Assembly: GCA_026392775.1 (NCBI GenBank)
Contig: JAPLBK010000037.1
Span: 1-18,539, forward strand
Reading direction: 5' to 3'
Source: Actinomycetota bacterium
GTDB lineage: Bacteria; Actinomycetota; Actinomycetes; Nanopelagicales; Nanopelagicaceae
Length of the DNA: 18,539 nt
Shown here: piece by piece, positions 15,736 through 18,539 of the stretch
How the letters are laid out: the number at the start of each line of letters is the position of its first letter
How positions within the stretch are numbered: the stretch's first letter is position 1
The notes under the pieces: generated by a model
The model's input: only the letters and a program-made list of their open reading frames with translations
What the model was told of the DNA's origin: nothing
Database searches by the model: none
Made by a program: the position numbers and the translations under genes

Positions 15736-17106
15736 ATGCCAAAAGCGAAAGTAGCCATTATCTGGTTTCGAAGAGATCTTCGAATCAATGATCATCCTGC
15801 TCTTTTAGCTGCAATTGAATCATCAGAGCAAGTAATCCCACTTTTTATTCTCGATAAAGCGCAGATAAAAGAGGCCGGTGCAAAGTTATTGGCATATATG
15901 GGTCAATCGTTAAAAAGATTAGATGAATCACTTGGTAATAATCTGCACATAATTGAAGGTGATCAGGTGAAAGTACTTTCTGCTCTCATTAAAAAGCATG
16001 ATGTTCAAGAAGTTCATATCTCTGCAGAGTATGAAAGATATGGCGCAGAGCGTGATGCTCGAGTCGAAGCTGCAGGAATTAAGTTAGTTCGCACAGGAAG
16101 CCCATATGCCGTTACACCAGGACGAGTTCTCAAACCTAGTGATGGGACCCCATACAAGGTCTACACGCCTTTCTACAGAGGATGGCGAACTCATGGTTGG
16201 CGCGCGCCGGCCAAAACACCTAAGAGTATGAACTTTGTGCAGCCAACTGCGGAATACCGTAATTTTCCAGATTTCAAATTACCTGAAGGCGTAGAAATTA
16301 TTGAAGCCGGAGAAGCGGCAGCCTTAGCCAGGTTTAAAGAGTTCAGCAAAAAAGCTATTGATTCATATGATGAAAATAGAAATTTCGCAGGCATAGATGG
16401 AACTTCAAAGATGAGTACATATTTAAAGTTTGGTGAGATTCATCCACGCACACTTCTTCAAAACTTAGGAGAGAGCAAAGCCCACGATACTTTCCGTAAA
16501 GAGATTGCTTGGCGTGAGTTTTATGCCGATGTTCTCTTTAACAATCCAATGACTGATCGTGAGTACTACGCGCCTCGCTTTGCCGACATGCGATATGACA
16601 AGCCAGGTGCACAATTCAAGGCTTGGTGTGAAGGTAAGACTGGCTATCCATTTGTAGATGCAGCTATGCGCCAACTTATACATGAAGGCTGGATGCACAA
16701 TCGCACCCGCATGGTTGTTGCATCCTTCTTAGTCAAAGATCTGCATCTTGAGTGGCAGTTAGGCGAAAGGTTTTTTGCCGAGCATTTAGTTGATTTTGAT
16801 GTTGCATCCAATGCCCATGGTTGGCAGTGGACAGCAGGAACTGGCACAGATGCATCTCCGTATTACCGAGTCTTTAATCCCATAGAGCAAGGCAAGCGCT
16901 TTGATGAAAATGGGGATTACATCCGAAAGTATGTGCCAGAGCTTGCTCATCTATCAGCCGCAGAAATCCATGAACCGTGGCTCTACTTAGATGGATACAG
17001 CAAGGGCTATCCAGAGCGCCTAGTTGATCATGCGCTAGAGCGCTTGGAATCTTTAGAGCGTCTAAAAGAGATTAAAGCCGACAAACCCCTAGACCCTCGC
17101 GCTTAG
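15736..17106 (+). CDS. phr: Deoxyribodipyrimidine photolyase (class I CPD photolyase)
   Basis: A 456-residue FAD enzyme that splits cyclobutane pyrimidine dimers with blue/near-UV light. N-terminal antenna-binding Rossmann domain starts IIWFRRDLRINDHPAL (8-23). The FAD domain shows GTSKMSTYLKFGEIHPR (222-238), WREFYAD (259-265), GYPFVDAAMRQL (303-314), GWMHNRTRMVVASFLVKD (318-335), HGWQWTAGTGTDASPYYR (361-378) and FNPIEQGKRFDENGDYIR (380-397), all close to E. coli PhrB. By alignment W363 and W340 match the first two members of the electron-transfer triad, while the third position is Y287. The ATG has no Shine-Dalgarno; TTAAAT ends 6 bases upstream, hinting at a leaderless transcript. It follows the amylase cluster after 59 bases and its 3' end overlaps the convergent diguanylate cyclase gene by 35 bases. 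A cryptochrome function is less likely given the high PhrB similarity. Confidence 0.95.
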   Translation: MPKAKVAIIWFRRDLRINDHPALLAAIESSEQVIPLFILDKAQIKEAGAKLLAYMGQSLKRLDESLGNNLHIIEGDQVKVLSALIKKHDVQEVHISAEYERYGAERDARVEAAGIKLVRTGSPYAVTPGRVLKPSDGTPYKVYTPFYRGWRTHGWRAPAKTPKSMNFVQPTAEYRNFPDFKLPEGVEIIEAGEAAALARFKEFSKKAIDSYDENRNFAGIDGTSKMSTYLKFGEIHPRTLLQNLGESKAHDTFRKEIAWREFYADVLFNNPMTDREYYAPRFADMRYDKPGAQFKAWCEGKTGYPFVDAAMRQLIHEGWMHNRTRMVVASFLVKDLHLEWQLGERFFAEHLVDFDVASNAHGWQWTAGTGTDASPYYRVFNPIEQGKRFDENGDYIRKYVPELAHLSAAEIHEPWLYLDGYSKGYPERLVDHALERLESLERLKEIKADKPLDPRA

Positions 17107-18439
17107 CTCGATACATCGCATCATCTGCTCTTCGCAACAAATCAGGTGAACCAGTATTTTCTGCCACACCAATGCTGACATCTATGTTGATCTGTTGATT
17201 ATCAATATCAAAGGGATAACTCAAGGTGGCCCGCAGCGCCAGCGCCACATCCATTGAATGCTCATAAGCACCTTCAATTAACACACCGAATTCATCTCCT
17301 CCGAGACGCGCTAATAGTGCGCCGGAAGGTAGTGCACGCGCAAAGCGCATAGATACTTGTTGCAGCACTTTGTCTCCTGTTACATGGCCATGTAAATCAT
17401 TGACGGGTTTGAATCCATCTAGATCTAGTAATAAAAGCGAACCATCTTTTCCTACAAAGCTTTCTATTTCACTTATTAAGCGGCGGCGATTAGGCAAGCC
17501 AGTTAACTCATCCGTTCTAGCCAATATTCTTTCATGTCCGATATTTCTTGCTTGCCTTAGTGCAATTGTCATACGGATAAATGCCAGCGTCAACGTACTA
17601 ACGGCTGGAATCAAAATAAAGGTTGGGAAGTATCCAGGCTTAATCGCTATCAAGGCCAGAAGAGTGGCACTTAAGAAAACAGAAAGTGCGATGAATATTG
17701 GGTTTACAGATGCTACAGATTCCTCATCTTTACCTGGATGCCATGTGCTCTCTGCAAGAAGTAATAAACCCACCAACCAACCATCATCGACTATTGAACC
17801 AAAAGAATAGATTCCATTGAGATGTTGCCATAGGAAAAGGAAATCTGTAAAAGTAAAGGCAATAATGCCAGCACAAACAAGCAAGCTTCTATGTGACCAG
17901 CCATGAGATGCAATCGTTGCCATTGTTAAGGAAATTAGAATCAAGTCACTCACAGGAAAAGTTAGCGCAAAGAGAGCATCACTTAACTTTCCACCAAAGT
18001 GCGGCAAAACGGGTTTGAGTGCAAAAGTTGTTCCTAGAACTCCCAGACCAAGCCCAACAATAGATGCATCAAAGATTTCAAGAACAGTTGATTTTCTACT
18101 CGAATTTATAAGGCGGGGTAGTGCTATTACTGCGCAGGGATAAAAAAGCAGATAGGCAGTATTTGAAATAAGTGAGCTCACTTCAGGCAATAGATAATAG
18201 GAAGCTGCACTAGCTAGAACAGAACCGAAAAGCCAGAGAGATATGGCGGTGATGAGTAAAGGCTTGGAGAGGGGATCAGAAATCCTCTGTGCAAGGGTGA
18301 TTACAATAATTGCACAGAAAGGAATTGCGTTATATAGATAAAGTTCGACTAGTTGCGAACCATTAAATGGTGAAAAATGAGTCAAGAAATGCACGAGCAG
18401 CAGTGATGGGCCAACTATGCGAAGGATCCGTATAGCCAT
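17072..18439 (-). CDS. Membrane-anchored diguanylate cyclase (GGDEF)
   Basis: A 455-residue protein that would make cyclic di-GMP from two GTP. Residues 1-295 are hydrophobic with roughly nine or ten membrane segments and no sensor domain I can name. Residues about 300-455 are a complete GGDEF domain: ARTDELTGLPNRRRL (307-321), metal-binding D339 in LLLLDLDGFKPVND, the signature LGGDEFG with GGDEF at 380-384, then SIGVAEN and RRADDAMYRAKREG. The inhibitory I-site (RxxD, 9 to 6 residues before GGDEF) is absent; those residues are P371-S-G-A374. No EAL or HD-GYP domain is fused and the protein ends just after the GGDEF domain. Start ATG at 18439 is preceded by TAGATT at the leaderless spacing. 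It is convergent with, and overlaps, the photolyase gene by 35 bases. What the membrane part senses is unknown. Confidence 0.9.
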   Translation of the reverse strand: MAIRILRIVGPSLLLVHFLTHFSPFNGSQLVELYLYNAIPFCAIIVITLAQRISDPLSKPLLITAISLWLFGSVLASAASYYLLPEVSSLISNTAYLLFYPCAVIALPRLINSSRKSTVLEIFDASIVGLGLGVLGTTFALKPVLPHFGGKLSDALFALTFPVSDLILISLTMATIASHGWSHRSLLVCAGIIAFTFTDFLFLWQHLNGIYSFGSIVDDGWLVGLLLLAESTWHPGKDEESVASVNPIFIALSVFLSATLLALIAIKPGYFPTFILIPAVSTLTLAFIRMTIALRQARNIGHERILARTDELTGLPNRRRLISEIESFVGKDGSLLLLDLDGFKPVNDLHGHVTGDKVLQQVSMRFARALPSGALLARLGGDEFGVLIEGAYEHSMDVALALRATLSYPFDIDNQQINIDVSIGVAENTGSPDLLRRADDAMYRAKREGLGVCRL

Positions 18440-18445
18440 CTTCTT

Positions 18446-18451
18446 AATCTA
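18446..18451 (-). promoter_or_regulatory. -10 box of leaderless diguanylate cyclase mRNA
   Basis: TAGATT on the minus strand ends exactly 6 bases before the ATG at 18439 and fits TANNNT. The 6 bases between (AAGAAG) are too close to the start codon to act as a ribosome-binding site. Confidence 0.5.
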
Positions 18452-18480
18452 GGTGAGACAAAAACAGAGATTGAATAGGG

Positions 18481-18509
18481 AAAGCCCCGTTATTTCTAAC
18501 GGGGCTTTT
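18481..18509. terminator. Intrinsic terminator near the right edge
   Basis: Perfect 12-base stem AAAGCCCCGTTA (18481-18492) and TAACGGGGCTTT (18497-18508) with loop TTTC, followed by one more T. It lies upstream of the diguanylate cyclase gene, so it most likely ends a minus-strand gene entering from beyond the right edge; in that direction the stem is followed by TTTCCC. Its A/T symmetry would also let it work on plus-strand transcripts. Confidence 0.8.
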
Positions 18510-18539
18510 ACCTACAGTTGTTTGGCTTTAGAAGCCCTT

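Noticed and set aside
17370..17810. 146-codon plus-strand ORF within the diguanylate cyclase gene
   Set aside because: Antisense to the GGDEF frame; composition is that of a shadow ORF and no motif is visible.
18528..18539. Possible C-terminal end of a minus-strand gene (Lys-Gly-Phe-stop) at the right edge
   Set aside because: Only three codons are visible. The terminator at 18481-18509 makes a gene end here plausible, but there is too little sequence to call it.

Overview
The window looks like core chromosome of a low-GC, streamlined actinobacterium. The best guess is a freshwater acI-type lineage (order 'Ca. Nanopelagicales'). Reasons: the GroEL2-type chaperonin with a C-terminal GGGDMDF, DUF3027 and DUF2530 proteins, the extended cold-shock protein, the actinobacterial type of SerC and the CitA-type citrate synthase are all actinobacterial families. 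Yet the DNA is visibly A/T-rich, genes are packed with gaps of a few bases or overlaps, and several genes appear to be leaderless. The lineage is an inference; no rRNA is present to confirm it. I see no tRNA, rRNA, CRISPR array, insertion sequence or phage gene, and no gene-free stretch over 300 bases.

Region 1 (1-3762): the 3' part of groEL with its terminator, a DUF3027 protein, a cold-shock-domain protein, a small DUF2530 membrane protein on the minus strand, and a divergent MFS_3-type exporter. Region 2 (3739-6778, minus strand): a tight operon pdxH - serC - MFS permease - possible 26-residue membrane peptide, pairing pyridoxal-phosphate salvage with a PLP enzyme. Region 3 (6903-8018): citrate synthase, divergent from pdxH over a 124-base region with an inverted repeat.

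Region 4 (8187-15676) is the functional centre: a maltodextrin uptake and degradation cluster. A secreted GH13 amylase cuts starch or glycogen outside the cell. A MalE-like binding protein and MalF/MalG permease bring the oligosaccharides in. A cytoplasmic GH13 enzyme then hydrolyses them. No MalK-type ATPase and no LacI/ROK regulator lie in the window, so both would be encoded elsewhere. A near-perfect intrinsic terminator between malE and malF probably sets a high ratio of binding protein to permease.

Region 5 (15736-18439): a class I DNA photolyase and, convergent and overlapping it by 35 bases, a membrane-anchored GGDEF diguanylate cyclase. A terminator follows at 18481-18509.

No obviously new multi-gene system is present. 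The observations most worth checking are: a TANNNT box exactly 6 bases before the start codon of at least four genes; the two hairpins between malE and malF; a binding protein lacking a lipobox; unusual residues in the cold-shock protein, photolyase, citrate synthase and diguanylate cyclase; and the small ORF at 3739-3819.
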